The notes under the pieces were generated by a model that did not search any database, was not told the DNA's origin, and was given only the letters and a program-made list of their open reading frames with translations. Positions 23,901 to 35,065 of a stretch of DNA of 64,000 bases are shown piece after piece (positions within the stretch are counted from its first letter, which is position 1; each line of letters begins with the position of its first letter). A program made the translations under genes and the position numbers. The DNA is from Beroe forskalii (taxonomy: Eukaryota; Ctenophora; Nuda; Beroida; Beroidae), in the NCBI GenBank assembly GCA_011033025.1, contig WFMF01000063.1, positions 246,572-310,571 of the forward strand, in the 5' to 3' direction.

Positions 23901-26229
23901 GATCTAATAGCCTCAAATATAATTTAATTAAATAATAGTAATGCACAAGATATGAAAGCTGAAATAGAGGAAAGAAACTTCACTTTTCAGGCAACTGTCT
24001 ACCTTCTGTGTCTCAACTAAAGAAGCTCAAGTCCATGTCTCTCTTTGGATATGGTTATCTAATATTTTGATTGTTTGACCCACACTATCAAATCTTATAG
24101 CTCTAAGTTTACAAATTTTATGCACTGACTAACAAACCCTCTAGATATTGAGCAACAAGATATTTTTCTGTAAATCATCTTATTAACTGGACTATGTGAA
24201 ATTTTGTATATTGAGAATATGAATTATGAATGTTTATTCTAACACCCACTATCTGGTGGCCCGAGATTTATCACTTTCATCCTTTGATTCTCTTTTAATT
24301 AGATCGTTGAAAGAGTGACAAATTATTTCTTTCCAGGTTTATTCCACCTCATTCTATCACTCATCCCACCCTCCGTCCTGAAGTTTGTGAACATGTTGGG
24401 TTTCCAAGGTAATCGCAGCTTAGGCCTCAGCTCCCTCCGGACTGTCAGTAAACACACTGAAGATTACAGATCCATCTTAGCGAGGTGAGCTCACCAGTGG
24501 TTAGCAAATGAGTGTCAGTGGTTGGTTCCCGGTGATGAACAATGCAGGAGTTTTAACTTCCATATCTTGACATCTATATTTTCATGTGTGCATATATAGA
24601 AGTGACTACTACTAGGTTTGTAATTCAAATATTAAATTTTCCAACCTATGTTAAAATCGGTCTTCATGTAATACAGTGGGTCTTACCAGTATCACTAGAA
24701 AATGGACGGCAGTATCGAGCTGATTTTTGATTTAGGCCTCAGAAGTGAAAATATCGACTTTTGAATTTTGAAAATCACTATTTTTGACGATTTTTGTGAC
24801 AGGAGCAAACTTTTAAAATTCATATTTTCACTTGAGAGGCCTAAATCAAAAATCGGCTCTATACAAAGTTGAGTTATATGCCCTAGAACATAACTACCAA
24901 GTTTCAAGGGTTTTCCTCAAAATTTGTAGGAGAAGATAGATTTTAAAGTTGATTTTCTGCAAATCACGTCGAAAGTTCACGCACATACTGTAATCGCAGG
25001 CGAACTCGTGATTTGAAAAATTTATAACTTTGGCTAGGAACAATATTTTTTTCATGCGGTAAAAACCTACTGGTAGCTGGCGTTCTGCTCTATCAGAAAC
25101 AACAAGAAACCGGAAATCGACCTCAGACCCCCCCTGGCCCCCTTAAATCGTTTATAATCTTATAAACCTGATATTGTTTCAGTATCAGTCTGATTTGGTA
25201 CAACTTAGCCTTGCGGCCAACATTCTTAACAGAACCCAACCAAATCACTCCAGGTACATTTCAAATTGCCCTCCTCAACCCAAACATTCAACCAAAGATA
25301 ACCTGTATATACATATTTATGATATATTTTATGCATTGCAGATAAATAAGCAACGAATTCTACTTGAGCAATTGCATGTCAATTTTGAAATCACCCATCC
25401 CAGTACACTTATTTTGACCCCCCCCCCCCTACAACAGAGGTCGCCCCTTCCCAAATGCAGTGTGCTATATAACAATTAGTGTTTCCGCAGGAGTTGAGCA
25501 GGCTGAGCACATGATGGAATGTATGGGTGAGAAGTACCGCGACACCTGGTTAACTGTCTACTTCACTGCCACCATTTACAAACTTCAGGTGAAGTACTGG
25601 AAATTATATAAGAGATAGAGTCAGATCCCACCAGAGTGGCTTAAACTGAAGCCTTTCTGCTAATAAATCCTGTTTTAATTGTTCTATATAATTGCTTAAT
25701 TGCTATTACGATTACGAATAAGCAGATAAAAACAAAATCTAACTGAAAATTATCGTATTATCAATTCCATTATCAACATGATAACAGGTGCTAAAAATCT
25801 TATAAATCACAGAAACAAAACGATCGAGCTCTGGAAAGTTTCAAAGTAGTGGCCGATAAGTGCGAACATCTCAAAGAATGCAAACTTATGGCTGTCTATG
25901 AAATAGGGTGGTTTTTGCTTAGGTATATAATTTAAAAAAAGCATGGATTTCCCCAATCAACATTTTTGGTTCCACAAAGGGAATTGAAGAAGTGTTGGAA
26001 GAGATGTGGGACAATTTTTTGCCGCTATAGAACACAAAAAGTCAGTTTTTTAAAGTTTCTATCACTAAATCAAAATCATGAAAGCCAGTCCATTTCTCGT
26101 GGTTTAGCTGAGAAGTTGCGAGCTTTACTTTTTCACCTCCACAAGTGCACAACTGTTCAAATAATGGAACGTCTATCACCAACCCTGGGGATGAGAAGGA
26201 ATCTAGAAGTTTGGCTATTAACTCTGTGA
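20922..26229 (+). CDS. TTC39/IML2-family TPR-like protein, left-arm copy (multi-exon, 5' end not resolved)
   Basis: Exons with consistent phases: 21822-21903, 22011-22106, 23712-23858, 24337-24484, 25183-25253, 25491-25588 and 25813-25922. Probable earlier exons are at about 20917-21045 (FFKDSDPADHIQSLYANYGS) and 21477-21600 (SCWDEDAILDAYNYVKKT). Family landmarks: AETLLLAAVMKMSV, AGLNLRTSWQIF, LFHLILSLIPPSVLKFVNML then GFQGNRSLGLSSL, LIWYNLALRPTFL, and the VYFTATIYKLQ / RALESFKVVADKC / LKECKLMAVYEIGWF series. These match TTC39 and yeast Iml2 in order: lipid-droplet or inclusion-related TPR-like proteins. The C-terminal exon after 25922 is unclear; a frame open to 26229 is conserved in the other arm. 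In TTC39 proteins more sequence would follow. A hAT element sits in the intron 22107-23711. Confidence 0.7.
22132..23535. mobile_element. hAT-type non-autonomous element (host of a nested element)
   Basis: Terminal inverted repeats begin CAGGGGCGTAGCCAGG. The 8-bp target duplication AGTGTAAG is at 22124-22131 and 23536-23543. The unoccupied site is visible in the right arm (about 47208-47215). CAGGGGCG-type ends with 8-bp duplications are characteristic of hAT. No transposase ORF. The right part carries GC-rich hairpins (AGTGCTGGC..GCCAGCACT and CTGCTGGCGC..GCGCCAGCAG). Without the nested element it is about 856 bp. It occupies an intron of the left TTC39-like gene. Confidence 0.92.
22687..23226. 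mobile_element. Nested 540-bp element with inverted 11-bp minisatellites
   Basis: Termini GGTAACTCGGTAATCTGCCG and its complement are flanked by the 8-bp duplication GTTTAATA (22679-22686, 23227-23234), inside the hAT-type element. The interior holds an 11-bp array (GGCACACCTGG and variants GGCACATTTCG, GGCACACCTCG) at about 22715-22935. A shorter array is in inverted orientation at about 23126-23202. The non-repetitive core is under 200 bp. No transposase. The 8-bp duplication fits hAT or P; the termini differ from its host. Confidence 0.88.
24715..25138. repeat. Foldback insertion, left arm only
   Basis: Aligned against 42430-42520 of the right arm, about 420 bp is extra here, between TTAC-rich sequence and CTTAAATCG. 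It contains an inverted repeat: 24717-24758 (GATTTTTGATTTAGGCCTC) pairs with 24815-24859. The rest shows no terminal repeats, so the class is unknown. Confidence 0.6.
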
Positions 26230-26496
26230 TTGTGCAATTGTATATCTATTATAGCAATACTCGAAAGAAATCTCACGAAATTGAAGATGTGCAATGTGCA
26301 TTTGACTAAGCTAGAATCATACAATTGTGATATTTAAATGTAGTATAAGGTGTCATGTTAGCTTAGCAAACAAACTCACTTTCCTCCTTTTAAGAAGTAG
26401 GTAGTCTCAGCACCCACATCAGACAAGATGATATGGATATATATTCAGAGATAATCATGTTTTTAAGCACCTGATCTCCTTTCATCATTAATAACG

Positions 26497-26518
26497 GGGG
26501 GGGGGGGGGGGGGGGGTT
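26497..26518 (+). repeat. Long G-tract
   Basis: A run of about 21 G. The right arm has only about 10 C at the matching place (41137-41146), a slippage difference between the arms. Confidence 0.9.
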
Positions 26519-26799
26519 GGGGATTTGTTATTGAAATAGTAACATAGTAATATTCGGGGGTATTCGGCAACTAAACTTTACCATCAATTTAGTTGCAAAC
26601 TATCAAAACTATCAAACGGTTATGGTATTTTCAAGTTATTGAGCATGACTTGACGGCATGTACGTTAATGTCTTAATATTATACAGCTCCATTGATAATA
26701 GAGTAATAGCTATACTTATTACATGAAAATATTGAGAATTTGTTACAATAAGCCATCTTTATTCCCGACGATATTTTGATATAAAATATTTAGTTCACA

Positions 26800-27812
26800 T
26801 TATTGAGATGTAGTGATCTTACTCAGTATTTCCATGTAGCTTTTTTCCAGATCAATAGCAAATGTTGGTGATGCTCTATATAACACTAGTCCCAGTCCTT
26901 TGAAGCTTGATTTCAACTTCTCCAAATCGACGGGAAGCTGGTAACCATGCAAAGTTACGCCATTAAAGCTTACCTCGTAGTACAATTGTGGCGTGATCTT
27001 AACGACGATATGGTTCACTTTCTTTATTATCTGAGGCCTTTCATTATAATTAATGAAACCTCCGTTTTGCCCATATTGTACAATTTGACCAGTAGGACCT
27101 TCGACAATTTGATCAGTAGGACCTTCGACTTCATTGATTGAATTCTCTGGTCGGATAGTTACGGCATATATAATTTTATCTTGTGCTAAAAGTCTAAATC
27201 CTACACGATATCTATCAAGTTGTTCTCCAGTATTATCGATATAGTTGACTGTGATGTTGAACTTTGTTCCGACACGAGGTGAAGTGCACTTGTGCTCAAG
27301 GTAAGCTAAACAATCCTTAACGAGGTACTGTAACCCTGAGATAAAAGTTACTTTATTATGTTACTTAAGTAAGTTAGTAAGTTAGTAAGTTAGTAAGTTA
27401 GTAAGTTAGTAAGTTAGTTAGTTAGTAAATTAGTAAGTTAGTAAGTTAGTTAGTTAGCAAGTTAGTAAGTTAGCAAGTTAGTAAATCAGTAAGTTAGTAA
27501 GTTAGTAAGTTGCCAGCAACTGCTGGCGCGCTACCATGCAAAACACATAATTAGATAATTGCAATGATTTGATTTTATAAAAGCCAGCAGGAAGCCGGCC
27601 TACCCGATATATAAGATGTATTTGTTTTTACTGAACACAGATTAAACCCTTATATGATTTCGGGTATTCAGGTGAACCTATGTTCTCATTACCTCAAAAC
27701 TATCAGGTATGAGTGAAGTATTGATGTTTTCATTGATCAGTTGACACACCTGTTGTCTGGTGGGGTTGACAATAATGCCAAAAAGAGCTGCAATCCATCC
27801 AACACAACTCAT
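26800..27812 (-). pseudogene. Secreted galectin-like protein, left-arm copy, frame-disrupted exon 1
   Basis: Exon 2 (27335-26800) is open and ends in a stop. It encodes the same protein as the right-arm copy, with a short in-frame duplication of the EGPTG region. Exon 1 (27812-27750) starts MSCVGWIAAL. Relative to the right arm it has one extra T in CTTTTT and lacks two bases near its end, so it is 63 nt, not 64. Joined to exon 2 it meets TAG after ten codons. The signal peptide is altered after residue 10. Either this copy is inactivated, uses another start, or has a base-call error. It lies tail-to-tail with the TTC39-like gene. Confidence 0.55.
27362..27512. repeat. (TTAGTAAG)n microsatellite in galectin-like intron
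   Basis: About 150 bp of an 8-bp unit in intron 1 of the left galectin-like copy. The right-arm counterpart at 39969-40312 is about 340 bp. Confidence 0.9.
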
Positions 27813-29219
27813 TCTTTATCTTTCATCTTAACTTGCTGTTATCTTAGAATGTTATTTCGAAATAGATGCTTCAATGATAACATAATAGGAACGGAAGATG
27901 ATTATGACTTTATGACTTCTGTGCCTTATTAATGGTATTGGAAAAGAATTGATGTACTTTGTGAGATATTGTTAAAAAGGCTAAAAATGTGCATAAGGGC
28001 GTAATTAAAACCAAAATCCAAATTCTATAAATATATTTGGGGCATAAGGAAAATAAGCAGAGGCTACCCTCAACTGAGGACTAAGTTCTCGAAATGCAGC
28101 CCTCAGAACAATCCCATTTAAATAGCCCTCTCCCTTATCTATTTAACTATTTAATGGCATTTGCTTAGCATCCTTCACACCAACAAAGGGAGAGAGGGAG
28201 CGATATTATAATTGAAGGAACATTAAAATCTCACCATATTATTCAACTAACCGTTTAGCAGCATTAAATACTGATGACCCCAATGCTATTCTGTTTATCA
28301 CAGAGGGAGGACCAATAAAAGCTCTGAATATATAACATTATATATTAATTTACGGCTGCCCCCAGCAGCTCTGGATGCCTCAGGTTCTTGGGCTTTGTTA
28401 ACTGCTCACGAATTTTTATTGTCGATATTGTGGGTTTTTTGTGAGCTAGACTAGTTATTAAATGACAATTAATAAAGATGTGATCTACTGTACGTGATAT
28501 AGTAGATCACTAATTAATTAGCCTTTTTAAACCAACCTTTACCGTCCCTTTTTAGTTTTTGGCCTTTTTTAAAAACTGGTATTTTCTCAAATTCCGAAAT
28601 TTCAGTACAGTAACCAGCCCTTTAAACCGGCCCAAAACCAAAATAGCATAATAAAGAACAGCCGCCCTTTAAAAAGTTTATTCTCATCACCTGTACTGAT
28701 CTTTACGTACAGTCTGGAAGTCGGAACTCGGAAGTCGGATGAAGCGTAAAACACTCTTCCTTAAAACCCGTTTTTATTTGCCGGATCAAAGAACACTTCC
28801 AGCTGCGAGTTCAGATCTTGAGAAAAAGCAGCCATTTTAAAATTTAAGAGCTTCTCATCACTTTTCAAAGGATTTCCTCCTCTTCAGATCTCCTTATCAT
28901 CTTTATGGGGTTAGGATCCGATGCTGGGAATATCTTCCCAGGCTGAAATGAACAGGAGCCCGGCCAATCGACCTACTGTATAGTGTCGCTACGATCATTA
29001 ATTTTCTTCATTTCGGTGATTCCCCAAAGTGGTTCCCACTTAAGCAAAGTAGGTAAATTGAAAGTAATAGTTGACGACTAAATTGCCCTAGCAATTTAGT
29101 TGCAACACATTTAAAAGCCCTTACATGAGTAAGGGCACGTATTAAAGTATTAAGAATTTATTGAGAGATTGAGCATTACATGTGTCGTGTCACTCAATCA
29201 AACTAGCTAGGATAGGGTT

Positions 29220-29384
29220 CGGACACTACGGCACAGGACTCTAGGGCACTGGACCCTACGGCACAGGACACTACGGCACAGGACTCTTGGGCACACTTTT
29301 CAGTTTTGGGGGGACGCTGCGGCACACTCTAAGGCACGGTTGCAGTTAGGGTAATGGAGTCCTGTGCCGTAGTGTCCTATTCCC
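29220..29384. repeat. Small foldback/tandem repeat with GGACACTACGGCACAGGACT
   Basis: Begins with GGACACTACGGCACAGGACT and ends with its exact complement (29363-29382). Between them are two or three further tandem copies of ACTACGGCACAGGAC. It sits exactly at the inner edge of the left arm. It may be a miniature element; I see no clear target duplication. Confidence 0.65.
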
Positions 29385-30890
29385 TTTCAGACAACTGAAA
29401 TGACTCCATTTGAAATTTTTTTTAAAATTTTTGGGTTTTTCCTATTCAATTTTTGTTTTTTTCCTTAACCCCGGGTCCCGTTCATTTGGGGTTTTTAAAA
29501 AATAAGGGGAAATTTTAAAAAGTTTTCGCCACAGCTCATTCCATCGTAGCAATTCTTTTCACTTCTCAGTGTTACACCGTTGGATTGCGCTGGGTGCTGG
29601 CTACGGCCTACGCTACCGGGGGACCATCATATCTAGATGATCGTCTAAATTTAATTTGCGGGTTGATGCCACTCCGATTCCGAGTGGACCGCTGGATTTT
29701 GAAGAACTGAAACCTCTAAATTCGTAGCGCGCGTAGCTAAAATACAGAGCTGCGCGCGCTCGTAAATTGAGTTCAGCGCGCAAATCCTCGCTCAAAATTA
29801 ATCTCGCGCGCTACATGTGCACATGTTTTCAAGGACAGAAATTTGATATCCGGCATGGGGTTTGAATTTCTAAGTCTGTCAGCCAACTAAAACAACTGAT
29901 CAGTAACTAACCATTCTACCGACCACCTTTGGGTTATACCGAAAAATTATTAGGCTATATTGATAACTGATTGATTTCAGCGTATCAAGTACGTACATAG
30001 TTAACTGGTAAGACATTTGACCTCATGCTCACTGCACTTAGATTTATGTAATTTTCAAAATTGAATGAATGTACAAATTACAATACATTTCAAACGTGTG
30101 GAGATAAAGATGACGTCATTACATTATTATAACCCGTACAAAATCAATTAATTTTGTATTACTCGAATTTACTGAAATACAACGCTTATTTTCAAATTTG
30201 ATGCCATGTGTTATCACATACAACAAAGATTTCACATTTTAGATTTTGAATACAAAAGAATTTGCTTTTGTTCCACATCATTCGTGATTTTGATGGAAAT
30301 TACAACATTCAACGGCAAAAGTTAAGTTTGAACTTTGAATATTATATGCAAATGAACATGTGTACAGTAAAATGACCATTACACATGACATATAATGTGT
30401 GAGGGCTCATTGTCCACGTTGCAAAAGTACAAAAAGTAGGACTCCGGACAAACACGTGCGGTTTTTACACGGAGAATTGAGGCTCGTAAATGAAGATTGT
30501 TAAACTTGTGTTTGTGAAGAACATTTATTCTATCATTGCCCAAGAATTTGGGCATAATATTTGAATAATGGGTTTGTAAGAGGTTTGGCGAACAGTTATC
30601 TTGAGAAAGAAACTTTTTTTTAATAAGTTTAAGTACTTACATGCAGCCAAATACCCATAGAAACCTTTAGACCACCGAGCATCAGTCATCAACCTGCGAA
30701 TTATCTGTGTTACGAAACATGATACCGCAAAACATGATAATATCAGAGAAACAACCACTAAGCAAGATGGTAAGATATTGTGGCTAGCATAAAGTTTGCA
30801 AAGGGGTCACAAAACATCCAAGTAATAAACAACTAGACTTGTTTAATGTTCATAACACCTGAGGACCAACACCTGACACTGCTTTATTAA
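29385..30890. other. Spacer region, no supported gene
   Basis: Begins with CAACTGAAATGACTCCATTT, also found in direct orientation at the end of the third galectin-like copy (38026-38047). Otherwise AT-rich, with a local GC-rich patch (29570-29820). No ORF of note. Confidence 0.4.
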
Positions 30891-30929
30891 TTGGGTGAAA
30901 TATGATTGTAGCACTGATGATGTTCTAAA

Positions 30930-32297
30930 AGTACTTTGCTAACAACACTTGGTATCGCCAAAAGAGAGGAGTCCCTACTGGTGGCAGTCTTTGTGTGCAA
31001 ATAGCCAACATAGCTGTCTACTACATCATGAGAGAACAAGTCTACAATGACGAAAAACTCATGGCCAACATCAAATCTGTAAAACGATATATTGATGATG
31101 GAAGTGGGGTATTCTCTGGTACCAAAAGACAGTTCTCAGAATTCTTAACAGAAGTAAATCAAAGGATATCCAGCCACGGCTTGAACATTGATGAACATAC
31201 CATTGAAGACCCTGGTTTGTTTGTTGCGTTCTTGGATATCCAATTTTGCTTCAATGACGATGGATGCCTGATGACTGATCTGTATGTTAAAGAAACTGAT
31301 TCTAGATCATATCTCTACTACGGCTCATCACACCCTAACCACACATTTAGTAGCATTGTTTACTCGACCTCACTTCGCTTACGAAGGATTATCAACGATG
31401 ATACTCGTTTGAATGAACGGTTGGAAGAGCTCAAGCAATGTTTCATAAGTGCCAACTACCCACAAAAGATGGTCAACAAAATAACATCTAAAGTAAGTCA
31501 GTTGGAAAGGCGTATTCGTACGCATAACGACTCTAATAGTTCTTTACTTGTGCCCAGTTCTCCAGATAAATCCATCCGAGTAATATCCACCTTCAAAGGA
31601 GATAGAGATATGCTTGAAGTGGTTAGGGACCTTGAACCCACTCTCTCAGCCTCAAGAAGTCTCTCAATATCAAGTTCTGAGTCTTCGAGAAGCGCTGAGG
31701 TAACCACCTTCTAATGACTTACAAAGGAAGTCACTTTTCTCTTATGTCAACCATTGTACTGGTGCTTCACTCAGAAAAAACTGGTCAAAGTTCAGAAAAT
31801 GGCACAAGGGACCCAACCACAGGGAACAAACCCTTGTAACCAGCCAAAATGTGGCACATACAAACTTATTGCCGAAGGTCCCGTTTATGTCATCAACAAT
31901 ATCAATATCAAACCAGCTACGGGTGACTGCCGATCATATAACATTATTTATATCTTCATGTGTAAATTGTGTGATAAAAATTATGTGGGTAGAACTACCC
32001 GTATATTGCGCCAACGTGTTAATGAACAGGGCCAAGTTCTATAAGATCCTAAGTGACCCTCACTTTGATACTGATACAGGTGACCCTGATAGTTATTGTT
32101 TGGGAAAACACCTTATTGATGATCATAACTGTTCTAATAGAGATGATTTCAATAGCCACTACCAAATTTTCATTCTTTCTAATAGTAGTCCCCGGTCACT
32201 TGATGTTAATGAACACAAGTGGATTCATAAACTTAAAACTATAAAACCTTTTGGTATTAATTCGATGGATCCTTTTGGTATTCCACTTCTAGAATGA
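30930..32297 (+). pseudogene. Penelope-like retroelement: RT C-terminus and GIY-YIG endonuclease, decayed
   Basis: The frame open to 31714 contains RGVPTGGSLCVQIANI, the catalytic KRYIDDGSGVF, FLDIQF, LYVKETDSRSYLYYGS, SHPNHTFSS and YSTSLRLRRI, in the order seen in Penelope-like RTs. After a TAA stop (31712-31714) the same frame continues with a Cys-rich linker (NPCNQPKCGTYK) and CKLCDKNYVGRTTRILRQRV, the GIY-YIG signature. A +1 shift near 32030 is needed to reach the endonuclease C-terminus (LGKHLIDDHNC, NEHKWIHKLKTIKPFGIN), which ends at 32297. The N-terminal RT motifs are missing, so it is 5'-truncated. The stop and frameshift make it inactive. It lies in the spacer of the palindrome. Confidence 0.85.
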
Positions 32298-33035
32298 GTC
32301 TTTTCCTTTTTCATTGATCTTTCATTTCCTTTCCCACATTTAGCACATGTTTTACGATGTTTTTACACTTTTCTTGGGACCCTTTCTAATCTTGATAATT
32401 CTTTATAGGTACTGATGATTTCAGTGTTACGAAAGTACTCTACCTCAATATAAAGATTTAGCTTGTTGTTTCTAACAAATTCAACGTTTTTGTCTGATCT
32501 CTTGGGAAATATTTTTCATTAGTACTTTGCTATTTTACAATCAGTTCGTGTGTCTCATTAAAGTGTTGTGAAACCTGGCAATTGACAGTGACAAAGTATA
32601 TGAAATACCTACTAGCCATAATCCATAATATCGTAACTATAGATGAATAAGAAGTACATTTGGTTTTATATACTTTTTACACCCAACATGGCACTTACTT
32701 AGAGAAGACTTGGTAACTTTCGCACCAGTTCCAATCGATCATGTGACACCACCCTGCCAATAATTGCGTATTACTTGCAAATATTGTGAAAAATTTACAG
32801 TTGGGTAATAAGAACTGTCTGGTAGATTAGCAAAATTATGGTTTTCATAAATGCAATTACAGTTTATGTAAAAAGAACTGCGTCCACTTAATTTCCCTCC
32901 CTGATAACTTCATGAAGTTACTTCACGTAACGGAATCATCTGGATAATCAATAAATCTACCATACTAATAACCCTTTATTATAACACAGTGATATGAACG
33001 GATCACATCACTTCTGTACTGTGGTTTGGGAATTG
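32298..33035. other. Spacer, no supported gene
   Basis: Presumed 3' untranslated part of the Penelope-like element, then AT-rich sequence. Nothing else recognised. Confidence 0.35.
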
Positions 33036-33037
33036 AT

Positions 33038-33226
33038 ATGTACTTTAGAAGCGTAAGACGAACACGCAGACATTATAAAGCCCTGCGCAAGCAGGGCTTT
33101 ATAATATTTAAATGTCGACAGCGAAGCTGGAGACATTTAAATGATTTAGAGTGCGAGGCGAAGCGAAGCTGAGCCGAGTGCTCTAAATCATATTTCTGCG
33201 GTGAGTCTAAGCTTCTAAAGTACTAT
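33038..33226. mobile_element. Foldback miniature element made of consecutive hairpins
   Basis: Outer inverted repeat GTACTTTAGAAGC (about 33041) and GCTTCTAAAGTAC (about 33223), extended imperfectly inward. Inside are three successive stem-loops: 33072-33086/33091-33105 (15 bp perfect, GCAA loop); 33106-33116/33132-33142 (11 bp, with an inner CAGC-GAA-GCTG stem); and 33141-33151/33181-33191 (11 bp, purine-rich GCGAAGC loop). No ORF. Confidence 0.75.
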
Positions 33227-34440
33227 AGTAGTCGAACGGTGTACACGGGACACACCCTGTTCACAACAAGCACACATTACCTTATATGGTAATAGTAAGA
33301 AATGCTTGTTCACACAAAACAAAAAGCGCATAACTCAGCCGTTTTTGAGCAATCCCGATCAAATTTTCAGGATATTACGGGCAAGATATGACCAATATAG
33401 CCCTGGAGTAGCTAACATTTTTGACCTTCAGAAATTGAGTTATGACAAATAAACCAGTGTTTTGGCTAAAAGTTACCGCTTTATAACTAGCTTTTCGGTA
33501 ATAACTCCGCCTCTGGAGCTCAAAAATGAATCTAAACTTCACTGAGATTTTGCTTTTGCCTAGCTCTAAATATCCTGAAAGTTTCATCAAGTTTGCTCAA
33601 AAAACCTCGGAGATATGCACATTTTTGTAACGCAAAAGCAAAGGTCGCATAGATTTACTTTTAAAGTTGTGTCATAACAGACACATGATATAAAACGCGT
33701 GTAGAACACGACTCTACGGATATAGTACTGCCCTTTATATCAGCCAAACCTTGTCGTGAGACTACTATATACAGGTATACAGTAGATAATCAATGAGATC
33801 AAGTGGCCGGACACCAATTAATGCGCGATATTTGTACCATGTAAAATGCACATTGAACATGCTCTACGCACGTGGACGCACGTGTGGAATTAAAATTTTC
33901 AAACTTTCAAAGCGCTCCGAGCAAATTGTTAGGTACTTCAATTTCATTCCTCTTATCCTAAATAAAGAGGAATTTAATCTGTTATATGCATCCTTTACAA
34001 AACCTACAAATCGACAATCGAGGATTTTATCAGAGAGGAAGTTCGCTGGTTCCACTTTCAAGTCCAATCACTATCATAATTTAAGCTAGCGATCTCATGG
34101 CAGCACCAATTATGAAATCAAGGGATAATCTGCTATCTAAATCAGCATTTGAGATACAAGGAATTTGCTCCCCTGATGATGCCTATGATAGTATGATAAA
34201 ATACTCAAATATTAAATATTACCTCCCACCCTTACTCCCTTACTTCTTTGGTACCTCTATAACTATTATATGTAATCGATCACTCCAAAGCTCCTGAGTC
34301 CGGAATATAGATTATATAATAATCAACCCTGCTGATCGTATCAATGGATCCCGATAGTTCGTCTAATTGAGTAATTATATACTACTAGACAAAGTCAGGA
34401 TATCAATGATATTGCACGCAAACTCGACGAAATTGACAAA
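33227..34440. other. Spacer, no supported gene
   Basis: 33300-33640 is repeat-like (phrases such as ATAACTCAGCCGTTTTTGAG, loosely similar to 24870-24900). Short ORFs at 33793-34089 are unsupported. Confidence 0.35.
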
Positions 34441-34444
34441 GCGT

Positions 34445-35065
34445 GACAACAAAGGCAGAGTATCTGGGGTATCCAGGACAACAAAGCCAAAGTATCTGGG
34501 GTATCCAGGGCAACAAAGCCAAAGTATCTGGGGGTATCCAGGACAACAAAGCCAAGGTATCTGGGGTATCCAGGGCAACAAAGCCAAAGTATCTGGGGTA
34601 TCCAGGACAACAAAGCCAAAGTATCTGGGGTATCCAGGGCAACAAAGCCAAAGTATCTGGGGTATCCAGGGCAACAAAGCCAAAGTATCTGGGGGTATCC
34701 AGGACAACAAAGCCAAAGTATCTGGGGGGTATCCAGGACAACAAAGCCAAGGTATCTGGGGTATCCAGGGCAACAAAGCCAAAGTATCTGGGGTATCCAG
34801 GACAACAAAGCCAAAGTATCTGGGGTATCCAGGACAACAAAGCCAAAGTATCTGGGGTATCCAGGGCAACAAAGCCAAAGTATCTGGGGGGTATCCAGGA
34901 CAACAAAGCCAAAGTATCTGGGGGGTATCCAGGACAACAAAGCCAAAGTATCTGGGGTATCCAGGGCAACAAAGCCAAAGTATCTGGGGTATCCAGGGCA
35001 ACAAAGCCAAAGTATCTGGGGTATCCAGGGCAACAAAGCCAAAGTATCTGGGGTATGCAGGTTCC
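34445..35065. repeat. 32-bp minisatellite, about 19 units
   Basis: Unit AAAGTATCTGGGGTATCCAG then GGCAACAAAGCC. Two main variants (AGGGCAAC and AGGACAAC) and G-run length variants (4, 5 or 6 G) are intermixed. The period is not a multiple of three and the unit lacks stops, so ORFs appear in several frames on both strands. These are not genes. Confidence 0.95.

Larger units (their letters stand above)
19573..29213 (+). repeat. Left arm of a large imperfect palindrome
   Basis: Matches the reverse complement of about 38206-54466 along its length, including TTC39-like and galectin-like exons, an 8-bp microsatellite and intergenic sequence. Outer limit near AAAGGTGTGTTTTTAGTGG (19576) and 54464; inner limit near CAATCAAACTAGCT (29197) and 38205. 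Left-only insertions: a local duplication (20370-20640), a hAT-type element (22132-23535) and a foldback block (about 24715-25138). Subtracting these leaves about 7.5 kb, the same as the right arm after removal of its own insertions. Confidence 0.9.

Noticed and set aside
25589-25640. In-frame TAG after KLYKR in the left copy, absent in the right
   Set aside because: Lies beyond the GTGAAG donor at 25589 and so is intronic. Joining to 25813 restores the TTC39-like sequence.
25923-25940. Premature stop in the left TTC39-like copy (LRYII then TAA)
   Set aside because: Exon phase shows a donor AG|GTATAT at 25922/25923, so the stop is intronic. The same donor exists in the right arm.
25966-26229. 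Separate 87-residue gene starting MVPQRELKK
   Set aside because: It follows the TTC39-like exons on the same strand and is conserved in the other arm. More likely a terminal exon or UTR than an independent gene.
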